A stretch of DNA of 7,085 nt from Dialister sp. UBA734 (GCA_002297935.1 DBLC01000086.1:7324-14408), one strand, 5' to 3'. Numbered from the stretch's first letter, positions 1-5,704 are shown. Notes: generated by a model not told the origin, from the letters alone. Numbers and translations: made by a program.

Positions 1-16
1 CTTCGCATTACGCACT
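1..16. repeat. Edge of a second copy of the intergenic repeat, cut by the window
   Basis: These 16 bases are identical to 5686-5701, the outer edge of the large inverted-repeat element next to the aminotransferase gene. They show the same 7-nt rhythm (CATTACG, CACTATT). The copy lies 22 nt beyond the infB stop codon; the other copy lies 24 nt beyond the aminotransferase stop codon, in the same orientation relative to its gene. The rest of the element, if present, is outside the window. The identity is seen directly; that it belongs to a full element is inferred. Confidence 0.6.
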
Positions 17-38
17 ATTTCCACTACTATCTTACATA

Positions 39-2741
39 CTATTTTAATTCAGCCGCTTCTTCCTTCAGTTCAAAGGCTTCCAGCTGGTCGCCTTCTTTGA
101 CGTCACGGTAGCTATCGATGGCGATACCGCATTCATAGCCGGCAGCCACTTCTTTCACATCGTCTTTGAAACGACGGAGGGAGGCAATCTTGCCTTCGTG
201 AATGACAATGCCGTCGCGGATGAGACGAAGCTGGCAATTGCTGGTAATCTTGCCATCCTGTACGTAGGAACCGGCAACGATAACCTTCGGTGTATGAATG
301 ACCTGACGGATTTCTGCATGGCCCAGGACCACTTCGCGGATGGTGGGGGACAGCATACCTGCCATAGCGGCCTTCACATCATCGATGCAGTCGTAGATGA
401 CGCGATAGAGACGAACATCGACGCCGTCTTTTTCTGCCATAGCGCGGGCATTGGCATCAGGACGAACGTTGAAGCCGATGATAAGTGCATTGGACGCAGA
501 AGCCAGCATCACATCGGATTCGTTGATGGCACCAACGGCGGAGTGAACGATGGAAATACGAACTTCGTCGCTCTTGATGCCCTGGAGGGACTGTACCAGT
601 GCTTCCACGGAACCCTGCACGTCCGCTTTGATGATCACGTCCAGTTCTTTCATTTCCCCTTCTTTAATCTTTTCAAAGATGTTATCCAAGGTGACTTTCT
701 GGACGCTTCTCTGTTCTTCTTCCTTCGCACGAGCAGCGCGGATTTCAGCCAGCTGACGGGCTTTCTTTTCATCCATGACGAAGAAGTGGTCCCCCGCTTC
801 CGGTACGCTGTCCATACCGAGGATTTCGACCGGAACGGACGGTTCAGCACTCTTCATCTTGCGGCCGTTTTCATTGTTCATGGCACGGACACGGCCCCAG
901 CTCTTACCAGCCAGGATGCCATCGCCGATGTGAAGGGTACCATTCTGTACCAGGACACTCATGACCGGACCTCTACCTTTATCCAACTGGGCTTCCACAA
1001 CGACGCCGTAGGCTTCGCGGTTCGGGTTGGCTTTCAGTTCCTGCATTTCTGCTACGAGAAGAATATTTTCCAGCAGGTCATCGAGACCGATTCTCTTCTT
1101 TGCAGAAATCGGGGTCATGATGACATCGCCGCCCCAATCTTCAGAGAGCAGGCCTTCTTTGGCCAGTTCTTCTTTGATACGGTCTGGGTTAGCCCCTGGT
1201 TTATCAATCTTGTTGATAGCTACCATGATCGGCACCCCTGCGTTTTTCGCATGGTGGATAGCTTCGATGGTCTGTGGCATAACGCCATCATCAGCGGCTA
1301 CGATGAGGACCGCAATATCGGTGATCTGGGCACCACGGGAACGCATAGCGGTGAACGCTTCGTGACCTGGGGTATCCAGGAAGGTGATTTTGTGGTTCTT
1401 GTAACGAATCTGATAAGCACCGATTCTCTGGGTGATGCCGCCGGCTTCGTGGAGGGCCACATTGGTCTGACGAAGCGCATCCAACAGGGTGGTTTTACCA
1501 TGGTCAACGTGGCCCATGATGGTAACAACCGCCGGTCTTGGTTTCAGGAAACGCGGATCGTCTTCGGCCGGTACGTATTCGGTCGGGTCTGCCGGCTGTT
1601 CCGGTTCCAGAAGGGTGACGCCAAATTCTTCTGCCAGAATTTCTACGGTATCTCTATCCAGGTTCTGGTTGATGGTAGCCATGACCCCGTCTTTCATCAG
1701 GTGCATGATGATTTCGCTGACTTCACGGCCAAACAGTTCTGCCAGTTCCTTCACGGTAACACTCGGCGGCAGTTCCACTTCTGTCGGGTAGGCAGTCGGT
1801 TTCTTTTCAGCGGCATGTTTCTTTTTCTTGTTCTGGTTCAGGGAACGAGCCATCAAAGAGCCGCCTTCTTTTTCTCTTCTGCTTCTTTCCCAATCCTTCT
1901 TTGTCTTCTTCTTGGCCGGTTTTTCCCGTCTGGTGGTTGGCTTCTGGGCGGTTTCTTCTACTACCGGAGCAGCCGGTGCGGAAGGACGCTGCGGGCGAGC
2001 CGGTCTATCGGTCTTCGGACGATCGTTTCTGTCATTTCTGCGGTCGCCGTTTCTATCGTTGCGATCGTTTCTCTGGCCATTTCTCGGTCTGTCATTTCTA
2101 TCGCCGTTTCTGTTGTCACGACGGTCGCCGTTTCTATCATTGCGGTCGCCATTTCTCTGGCCGTTTCTCGGTCTGTCGTTTCTGTCGCCGTTTCTGTTGT
2201 CTCGGCGGTCTCCATTTCTATCATTGCGGTCGCCATTTCTCTGACCATTTCTCGGTCTGTCGTTTTTGTCGCCGTTTCTGTTGTCCCGACGGTCGCCGTT
2301 TCGGTCGTCTCTGTGAGGACGATCGTTTCTATCATCCCGTTTTTCCCGGCGTTCCGGTTTCTTATCGCCCTGTGCTTTGGCAGGAGCGGCTTTCGGTGCG
2401 TCTTTCTTTGGTGCTGCTTTCGGTGCTTCAGCTGGTTTCGCTTCTTTCACTTCTTCGGTGGAGTAAGAAGAATAGGAAGACTGGCGGCCTTTGTCGCCGT
2501 TCTTGCGGTCTGCCGGCTGGCCGGACTGGTCGAAACGAACGGTGCGCATAGCCGGACGCTTAGCGGCTTTCTTCTTCTGTTCTGCAATGGCTCTAGCCAA
2601 GAGAGATTTGCCGTTGTCATCTACACCGGACAGACGGTTGCTCACGTCTACGTGGGCTTTTTTCAAAATATCAATCACTTCTTTATCTGTTTTGCCAAAT
2701 TCCTTGGCAAGTTCATACACTCTGTATTTCTTTTTCTGCAT
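39..2741 (-). CDS. infB: Translation initiation factor IF-2
   Basis: This 900-residue GTPase brings fMet-tRNA to the 30S subunit and promotes 50S joining in the cytoplasm. Visible domains are an IF2_N helical module at about 1-52, a long charged disordered linker (about 55-320), a second IF2_N-like module at about 327-377, the G domain from about 402, and domains II (about 575-665), III (about 690-790) and the C-terminal fMet-tRNA-binding domain (about 800-895, with ECGIAI at 870-875). All G motifs are intact: GHVDHGKT 410-417, GGITQ 434-438, DTPGH 456-460, NKID 510-513 and SAK 546-548. The ATG start is supported by GGGAGG six bases upstream; the stop is TAG. It is the last operon gene in the window, separated from ylxQ by an unusual 257-bp gap. 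The linker holds tandem 28-residue repeats rich in Asn, Gly, Asp and Arg. Identification is secure. Confidence 0.98.
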   Translation of the reverse strand: MQKKKYRVYELAKEFGKTDKEVIDILKKAHVDVSNRLSGVDDNGKSLLARAIAEQKKKAAKRPAMRTVRFDQSGQPADRKNGDKGRQSSYSSYSTEEVKEAKPAEAPKAAPKKDAPKAAPAKAQGDKKPERREKRDDRNDRPHRDDRNGDRRDNRNGDKNDRPRNGQRNGDRNDRNGDRRDNRNGDRNDRPRNGQRNGDRNDRNGDRRDNRNGDRNDRPRNGQRNDRNDRNGDRRNDRNDRPKTDRPARPQRPSAPAAPVVEETAQKPTTRREKPAKKKTKKDWERSRREKEGGSLMARSLNQNKKKKHAAEKKPTAYPTEVELPPSVTVKELAELFGREVSEIIMHLMKDGVMATINQNLDRDTVEILAEEFGVTLLEPEQPADPTEYVPAEDDPRFLKPRPAVVTIMGHVDHGKTTLLDALRQTNVALHEAGGITQRIGAYQIRYKNHKITFLDTPGHEAFTAMRSRGAQITDIAVLIVAADDGVMPQTIEAIHHAKNAGVPIMVAINKIDKPGANPDRIKEELAKEGLLSEDWGGDVIMTPISAKKRIGLDDLLENILLVAEMQELKANPNREAYGVVVEAQLDKGRGPVMSVLVQNGTLHIGDGILAGKSWGRVRAMNNENGRKMKSAEPSVPVEILGMDSVPEAGDHFFVMDEKKARQLAEIRAARAKEEEQRSVQKVTLDNIFEKIKEGEMKELDVIIKADVQGSVEALVQSLQGIKSDEVRISIVHSAVGAINESDVMLASASNALIIGFNVRPDANARAMAEKDGVDVRLYRVIYDCIDDVKAAMAGMLSPTIREVVLGHAEIRQVIHTPKVIVAGSYVQDGKITSNCQLRLIRDGIVIHEGKIASLRRFKDDVKEVAAGYECGIAIDSYRDVKEGDQLEAFELKEEAAELK
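2052..2300 (-). repeat. 84-bp tandem repeat inside infB (28-residue N/G/D/R-rich units)
   Basis: Residues 148-230 of IF-2 consist of three consecutive near-identical units: 148-175 and 176-203 with 28 residues each, and 204-230 with 27 because one Gly is missing. A degenerate fourth piece follows to about residue 242. Each unit begins NGDRRDNRNGD and contains NDRPRNGQRN. At DNA level the unit is 84 bp, a multiple of three, so changes in copy number keep the frame. The segment lies in the linker between the two IF2_N modules, where length varies widely in this family. It is low in hydrophobic residues, rich in Arg and Asp, and probably disordered. Confidence 0.9.
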
Positions 2742-2747
2742 AAGCAG

Positions 2748-2753
2748 CCTCCC
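2748..2753 (-). promoter_or_regulatory. Ribosome binding site of infB
   Basis: On the minus strand GGGAGG stands six bases before the ATG of infB. It is a strong site that fixes the start and lets infB be translated independently of the distant ylxQ. Confidence 0.85.
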
Positions 2754-2809
2754 AACTCTATAGGTAAACCCGTAAGTTTATTATTTTTTATATATCGCAA
2801 ACGATGTTA

Positions 2810-2837
2810 GTGACTAGGGATTAGGCCCTAGGGATTA
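2810..2837. repeat. Four-unit degenerate heptamer repeat
   Basis: Read on the plus strand, the units are GTGACTA, GGGATTA, GGCCCTA and GGGATTA. A 12-base word (CTAGGGATTAGG) occurs twice, at 2814-2825 and 2828-2839, exactly 14 bases (two periods) apart. The first 11 bases (2810-2820) also occur at 5459-5469 in the large intergenic element. Directly beside it, 2837-2842 and 2852-2857 (AGGAAG/CTTCCT) form a 6-bp hairpin with a 9-nt loop. Confidence 0.7.
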
Positions 2838-2860
2838 GGAAGTTTGCCATGCTTCCTGTG

Positions 2861-2938
2861 GTGTCACAGCTATTAGCTCTTAGCTGCTAGCTACTAGCCG
2901 GCTAGAAGCCAGAAGCTAGCAGCTAGTCGCTGTGACAC
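2861..2938. repeat. 78-bp spacerless inverted repeat made of heptamers
   Basis: The two 39-base arms meet at 2899/2900 without a spacer; 32 of 39 positions are complementary. The outer 10 bases (GTGTCACAGC/GCTGTGACAC) and the centre CTAGCCGGCTAG are perfect. Between 2868 and 2930 the sequence splits into nine units of seven: AGCTATT, AGCTCTT, AGCTGCT, AGCTACT, AGCCGGC, TAGAAGC, CAGAAGC, TAGCAGC and TAGTCGC. The arms can also pair one period out of register (2881-2892 with 2914-2925, perfect). It sits inside the operon between ylxQ and infB, so it should be transcribed as a long hairpin. No T-run follows on the minus strand, so it does not look like a terminator. It resembles a small palindromic mobile or REP-like element, but I see no transposase or clear target duplication. 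Confidence 0.8.
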
Positions 2939-2998
2939 TAGCGAATTTCAGAATTTCCTTATCCCTGAGCTATTCCACTCTCTATCGTTTATCTTCAC

Positions 2999-3316
2999 TT
3001 ATGTCCTATCATCTATTTTCTTCATGATAGCCGTTGCAAACCCTTTATCTACAATCAGGGCTGCGGTGCGAACGCCTTTGCCCAGGGCGCTTCCCAGTCG
3101 CTCTTTTTCGCCAAAGATGCGATAGGAAATATGGGCTCTCTGGGCCGCCGCTATGTACTCATCCTTTGTGCGTGGGGAGCTGTCTTCTGTAATAAGAAGA
3201 AGGGCCTGTTTGGGTGATTTCATTTTCTTCAGCCCTTCTGCCACCTGTTCATTTCCAGAAAGCAATCGTCCTGCTTTCATACAAAGGCCAAGCATCCGGT
3301 AAATCGGTTCATCCAT
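2999..3316 (-). CDS. ylxQ: L7Ae/L30e-family RNA-binding protein YlxQ
   Basis: This 105-residue protein belongs to the L7Ae/L30e/S12e ribosomal-protein-like family, which in general binds kink-turn RNA; its exact target is not established from the sequence. Visible family signatures are LGLCMKAGRLLSGNEQV (9-25), a strand followed by EDSSPRTKDEY (44-54), and the C-terminal LGSALGKGVRTAALIVDKGF (74-93). The length matches the family. The ATG overlaps the end of ylxR by 8 bp (start and stop lie within ATGGATGA), so translation is probably coupled; no strong ribosome binding site is visible. Its place between ylxR and infB is the usual Firmicute order. The stop is TAA. Confidence 0.9.
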   Translation of the reverse strand: MDEPIYRMLGLCMKAGRLLSGNEQVAEGLKKMKSPKQALLLITEDSSPRTKDEYIAAAQRAHISYRIFGEKERLGSALGKGVRTAALIVDKGFATAIMKKIDDRT

Positions 3317-3575
3317 TTTCGATCTGTGCTTTCAGTGCGTCATACACATCTTTGGAAACCGGACGCTTCAGGGATTTTTCCAGTCCGTGGGATTCGTAGG
3401 CTTTGGTGAAACATTCGATATCATCGCACACATATACGCCGCGGCCGGATTTCTTGCCGGTTCTATCCAATTCGATGATGCCTGTAGGCAGCGCTACGAT
3501 ACGAAGCAGTTCTTTCTTCGGTTTCAATTCCTTGCAGCCTACACACATCCGCATGGGGATTTTTCTGACTTTCAT
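3309..3575 (-). CDS. ylxR: YlxR/RnpM RNA-binding protein
   Basis: This 88-residue protein is of the YlxR family (DUF448). The B. subtilis member has been renamed RnpM and is reported to bind the RNase P RNA and modulate RNase P activity. Signatures are RMCVGC (9-14), KSGRGVYVC (42-50) and a basic C-terminal half (LEKSLKRPV, 65-73). Four cysteines (C11, C14, C50, C55) form a CxxC plus CxxxxC pattern that could bind a metal; this is an inference only. The ATG overlaps the nusA TGA stop as ATGA (4 bp), which implies coupled translation. GGGGGAGG and AAGGA also lie just upstream within nusA. Confidence 0.93.
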   Translation of the reverse strand: MKVRKIPMRMCVGCKELKPKKELLRIVALPTGIIELDRTGKKSGRGVYVCDDIECFTKAYESHGLEKSLKRPVSKDVYDALKAQIENG

Positions 3576-4717
3576 TCCTTAGCTTCCTCCCCCAAATCGC
3601 TGGCTTCGATATCTCCCAGGATATCGTCATCTACAGTGTCTTCTGCCGCATCATTTCCGAAGCCTTCTTCTTTGGCCTGGGATTCGCTCTTGATATCAAT
3701 CTTCCAGTTGGTCAGTTTCGCAGCCAGGCGGGCATTCTGTCCGGCTTTGCCGATAGCCAGGGACAGCTGGTAATCTGGAACGATGACGTAGGAAGATTTT
3801 TCTTCTTCCCAGACGGAAACGGAAATGACCTTGGACGGAGACAGGGCATTGGCGATGTAAATGGCCGGGTCTTCATCCCAACGAACGATATCGATTTTTT
3901 CATCATGCAGTTCGTCTACGATGTTCTGCACGCGCTGTCCTTTCGGACCTACGCAAGCGCCCACCGGGTCCACTGTGGGATCCATAGCATAGACCGCAAT
4001 CTTGGAACGGGAGCCAGCTTCACGAACTACATTCTTAATTTCTACGGTACCGCTGTAAATTTCCGGAACCTCCAGTTCAAAGAGGCGTTTCAACAGGCCA
4101 GGATGGGTTCTGGACAGGATAATTTCCGGACCCTTGGTGGTCTTTCTGACTTCCAGCACATAGCACTTGATTTTATCATTGGTATGGAATTCTTCCCCTT
4201 CAATCTGTTCTGCATAGGGCAGAATCCCTTCCACGCGGCCCAGGTCTACAAATACGGTGCGGGATTCGCTCCACTTCACGGTGCCGGTGATCACATCGCC
4301 TTCGCGGCCGGAGAATTCATCATAAATAGAACCTCTTTCGGCTTCACGGAGCTTCTGAATCATCACCTGTTTAGCGGTCTGTGCTGCCACACGGCCGAAG
4401 TTCTTCGGTGTCACATCAATGCGAAGCATGTCGCCCACTTCATAAGAACGGTCAATTTTCTTGGCATCTTCCAAGGAAATTTCATTGACTGCATTTTCAG
4501 ATGTGGGATCCACCGTTTCTACTACAGTCTTTTCTTCATAAATCCGATAGGTGCCGGTTTCACGATTCAAAGTCACAGACGCCTTGGCATTGCTGCCGCT
4601 TTCCTTCTTGTACGCTGTGAGAAGGACCATTTCCAATGCATCAAATACAATATTTGGATCTACCTTTTTTACTTTGACCAAGCCTGCTACGGCTTCCAGC
4701 AATACTTTACCGTTCAC
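3572..4717 (-). CDS. nusA: Transcription termination/antitermination factor NusA
   Basis: NusA binds RNA polymerase and nascent RNA, and affects pausing, intrinsic termination and antitermination. The 381 residues show the N-terminal polymerase-binding domain (about 1-125), an S1 domain (about 135-200, GTVKWSESRTVFVDLG at 145-160), and two KH domains with their G-X-X-G loops, GPKG 257-260 and GKAG 323-326. A short acidic tail follows (about 350-381). The length is close to Firmicute NusA; the extra C-terminal repeats of E. coli are absent, as expected. The start is GTG at 4717, because AGGAGG lies 11 bases upstream and no ATG is available between them. The gene begins 19 bp after the rimP stop and overlaps ylxR by 4 bp. 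The operon leader carries a terminator-like hairpin that could be a target of this protein. Confidence 0.97.
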   Translation of the reverse strand: MNGKVLLEAVAGLVKVKKVDPNIVFDALEMVLLTAYKKESGSNAKASVTLNRETGTYRIYEEKTVVETVDPTSENAVNEISLEDAKKIDRSYEVGDMLRIDVTPKNFGRVAAQTAKQVMIQKLREAERGSIYDEFSGREGDVITGTVKWSESRTVFVDLGRVEGILPYAEQIEGEEFHTNDKIKCYVLEVRKTTKGPEIILSRTHPGLLKRLFELEVPEIYSGTVEIKNVVREAGSRSKIAVYAMDPTVDPVGACVGPKGQRVQNIVDELHDEKIDIVRWDEDPAIYIANALSPSKVISVSVWEEEKSSYVIVPDYQLSLAIGKAGQNARLAAKLTNWKIDIKSESQAKEEGFGNDAAEDTVDDDILGDIEASDLGEEAKE

Positions 4718-4728
4718 GATGATTTCTT

Positions 4729-4734
4729 CCTCCT
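4729..4734 (-). promoter_or_regulatory. Ribosome binding site of nusA
   Basis: AGGAGG on the minus strand stands 11 bases before the GTG used as the start. The spacing is a little long and the start codon is not ATG, but no other start codon fits better. The site lies in the 19-bp gap between rimP and nusA. Confidence 0.7.
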
Positions 4735-4736
4735 AA

Positions 4737-5210
4737 TTAAAATGAAAAATGCAGTCTCACCTGCGAAATTTTATTTCTTTCCAACGACAGGGTTGCCCCA
4801 TCTTCCAACACAAGCTGCAAGCTGCCATCTTCTGCCAGGCCCTCCAGGCGCGCCGTCAAAGCCTTCACACCCTTCTTGCCATCCAATGGAGCAAACAACT
4901 TGATATCTACCTCACTTCCCGCATAGCGGATGAAGTCTTTATCCTTCTTCAGCACCCGGTCCAGTCCCGGAGAAGATACTTCCAACATATAATTGTCAGG
5001 AATCATGTCCTTCTCATCCAGAATGGCCCCGGCCTTTTCACTGATGGTCTGGCAGTCGTTCAAATCCACGCCGCCTTCTTTATCAATATAAATACGGAGA
5101 ATCCAATTTCGTTCCCGGACATACTCCACATCGACCACTTCGATCCCGTCCGCTTCCAAAATCGGTTCCAATAACTTCTCTACCGCTTCCTCAATCTCCT
5201 TGTGTGCCAT
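4737..5210 (-). CDS. rimP: Ribosome maturation factor RimP
   Basis: RimP assists late assembly of the 30S ribosomal subunit. The 157-residue product has the usual family length and two-domain form. In the N-terminal alpha/beta domain, LRIYIDKEGGVDLNDC (38-53) and LEVSSPGLDRVL (76-87) are the typical signatures; the C-terminal half (about 95-157) is the small beta-barrel domain. The ATG start is preceded by AGGAGG at a 4-base spacing, rather close but strong. It is the first gene of the rimP-nusA-ylxR-ylxQ-infB operon, with a promoter and a terminator-like hairpin upstream. Confidence 0.96.
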   Translation of the reverse strand: MAHKEIEEAVEKLLEPILEADGIEVVDVEYVRERNWILRIYIDKEGGVDLNDCQTISEKAGAILDEKDMIPDNYMLEVSSPGLDRVLKKDKDFIRYAGSEVDIKLFAPLDGKKGVKALTARLEGLAEDGSLQLVLEDGATLSLERNKISQVRLHFSF

Positions 5211-5214
5211 ATGC

Positions 5215-5220
5215 CCTCCT
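5215..5220 (-). promoter_or_regulatory. Ribosome binding site of rimP
   Basis: AGGAGG lies four bases upstream of the rimP ATG on the minus strand. It is a perfect core with short spacing. The heptamer block at 5228-5262 begins only seven bases further upstream. Confidence 0.8.
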
Positions 5221-5227
5221 TGTCTCT

Positions 5228-5262
5228 GTTTTCGGTTAACAGTTTACGGTTAACTGTCAACT
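5228..5262. repeat. Five-unit heptamer repeat in the rimP leader
   Basis: On the plus strand the units are GTTTTCG, GTTAACA, GTTTACG, GTTAACT and GTCAACT. The period is exactly seven. GTTAAC is self-complementary, and in the minus-strand RNA ACAGTT and AACTGT can pair around a 7-nt loop. The block lies between the leader hairpin and the rimP ribosome binding site, so it would be part of the mRNA leader. Confidence 0.7.
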
Positions 5263-5273
5263 ATTTCATATAT

Positions 5274-5300
5274 AAGAAAAAGTGAGCCGAAGCTCACTCC
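5274..5300 (-). terminator. Terminator-like hairpin in the operon leader (possible attenuator)
   Basis: Read on the minus strand, AGTGAGC (5298-5292), loop TTCG (5291-5288), GCTCACT (5287-5281) is followed by TTTTCTT. Two G-T pairs can extend the 7-bp stem. The C(UUCG)G loop is among the most stable known. The hairpin lies about 30 nt downstream of the likely transcription start and about 70 nt before the rimP ATG, so it would end transcripts before the operon. It could instead be a leftover terminator for the upstream gene, but its position after the promoter favours attenuation. Confidence 0.7.
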
Positions 5301-5337
5301 ACAGGAAACTCTATAAATAACACATAATTACTTTGCT

Positions 5338-5367
5338 ATTATACCATATGTTGTAAAGAGAGGTAAA
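5338..5367 (-). promoter_or_regulatory. Promoter of the rimP-infB operon (extended -10)
   Basis: On the minus strand TTTACC (5367-5362) is followed by an 18-base spacer and a consensus TATAAT (5343-5338). The bases TGG directly before it form an extended -10 (TGnTATAAT). Transcription would start near 5331, giving a leader of about 120 nt before rimP. The -35 box matches the consensus only moderately; the -10 is perfect. Confidence 0.75.
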
Positions 5368-5451
5368 GAATTTTTTTAATAATACCGCTGGTGGTTTTAG
5401 TGCGTAGTGCGTAATGAAGGTGGGTGACTAGTGACTGGTGACTGGGGACTC

Positions 5452-5511
5452 GTGACTGGTGACTAGGGAAATACAATTCCAGTCACGAGCACCAGTCTAT
5501 TGGTCACCAAA
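5452..5511. repeat. Hairpin module, copy A
   Basis: GTGACT heptamers rise to a GGAA...TTCC tip and descend as AGTCAC-type units. The module is related in direct orientation to 5573-5626; the 14-base word ACAATTCCAGTCAC is identical in both (5473-5486 and 5596-5609). Copy A is slightly longer, with an extra unit in its descending arm. Confidence 0.65.
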
Positions 5512-5567
5512 AAAGGTTATAAAAGGTTATGACATTTTCTGTGATGTCATACCTTTTATAACCTTTT
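5509..5567 (-). terminator. Central 24-bp hairpin, possible terminator of the aminotransferase transcript
   Basis: Bases 5511-5535 pair with 5544-5567 over 24 base pairs with a single bulged base (5527) and an 8-nt loop (5536-5543). Each arm contains AAAAGGTTAT or a close copy. On the minus strand the stem ends in a run of six T (5514-5509); on the plus strand only four T follow. It may end transcription from the aminotransferase, about 160 nt after its stop codon, but the very long AT-rich stem is unlike an ordinary terminator and may simply be the core of the repeat element. Confidence 0.45.
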
Positions 5568-5572
5568 CATTT

Positions 5573-5626
5573 GTGACTAGTGACTATGGAAACGCACAAT
5601 TCCAGTCACCAGTCACTAGTCACCAA
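5573..5626. repeat. Hairpin module, copy B
   Basis: This is the second copy of the hairpin module: two GTGACTA units, a TGGAA...TTCCA tip with loop ACGCACAA, then CAGTCAC, CAGTCAC and TAGTCAC. Together with copy A it brackets the central 24-bp stem symmetrically, although A and B are in the same orientation. Confidence 0.65.
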
Positions 5627-5669
5627 AGTCATATTTTGCGGCGCTTTATAAGTTGTGCGCCGCCACCTT

Positions 5670-5704
5670 CATTACGCACTACGCACTTCGCATTACGCAC
5701 TCAA
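5670..5704. repeat. CATTACG/CACTACG heptamer block
   Basis: The units are CATTACG, CACTACG, CACTTCG, CATTACG and CACTCAA. The left part belongs to the 25-bp terminal inverted repeat; the right part (5686-5701) recurs exactly at 1-16. The block ends 21 bases before the aminotransferase stop codon at 5726. Confidence 0.75.

Larger units (their letters stand above)
2742..2998 (-). other. Intra-operon gap between ylxQ and infB
   Basis: This 257-bp stretch contains the infB ribosome binding site, an AT-rich part (about 2765-2800), the four-unit heptamer block and the 78-bp inverted repeat. I see no coding region and no convincing promoter or terminator. The other genes of the operon overlap or lie within 19 bp, so this gap is an exception and is probably the result of repeat insertion. 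Confidence 0.6.
5399..5687. repeat. 289-bp nested inverted-repeat element
   Basis: The ends are a perfect 25-bp inverted repeat (5399-5423 with 5663-5687). A second perfect inverted repeat of 22 bp (5424-5445 with 5602-5623) follows immediately on the left arm but is separated on the right arm by 39 bases (5624-5662) that hold their own GC-rich hairpin (GCGGCGC 5638-5644 with GCGCCGC 5657-5663). The inside carries two related hairpin modules flanking a 24-bp central stem. Six consecutive GTGACTR-type heptamers run from 5424 to 5465, and three inverted ones from 5603 to 5623. There is no open reading frame that looks real. It looks like a non-autonomous palindromic element; that is inference. 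Confidence 0.8.

Noticed and set aside
2765..2800. Own promoter for infB in the AT-rich part of the gap
   Set aside because: TATATA and TAATAA-like -10 boxes can be found, but none has a reasonable -35 box at 16-18 bases; the best pairing has a spacer of about 14.
198..2810. 870-residue open frame on the plus strand opposite infB
   Set aside because: It lies almost wholly antisense to infB, has no family signature, contains low-complexity Ser/Val/Arg runs that mirror the infB repeats, and is explained by the codon use of infB, which avoids stops in that frame.
2868..2930. CRISPR-like array
   Set aside because: Units are seven bases and contiguous with no spacers; there are no cas genes in the window. 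It is a tandem heptamer repeat within an inverted repeat.
3905..4903. 332-residue open frame on the plus strand opposite nusA and rimP
   Set aside because: It is antisense to two secure genes, crosses the boundary between them, and shows no recognisable domain.
5352..5357. TTTACA as the -35 box of the rimP promoter
   Set aside because: It is only eight bases from TATAAT, too close; TTTACC at 5362-5367 gives an 18-base spacer.
5638..5663. GC-rich hairpin as terminator of the aminotransferase
   Set aside because: The 7-bp stem is perfect, but neither strand has a T-run after it; on the minus strand AAAATA follows.
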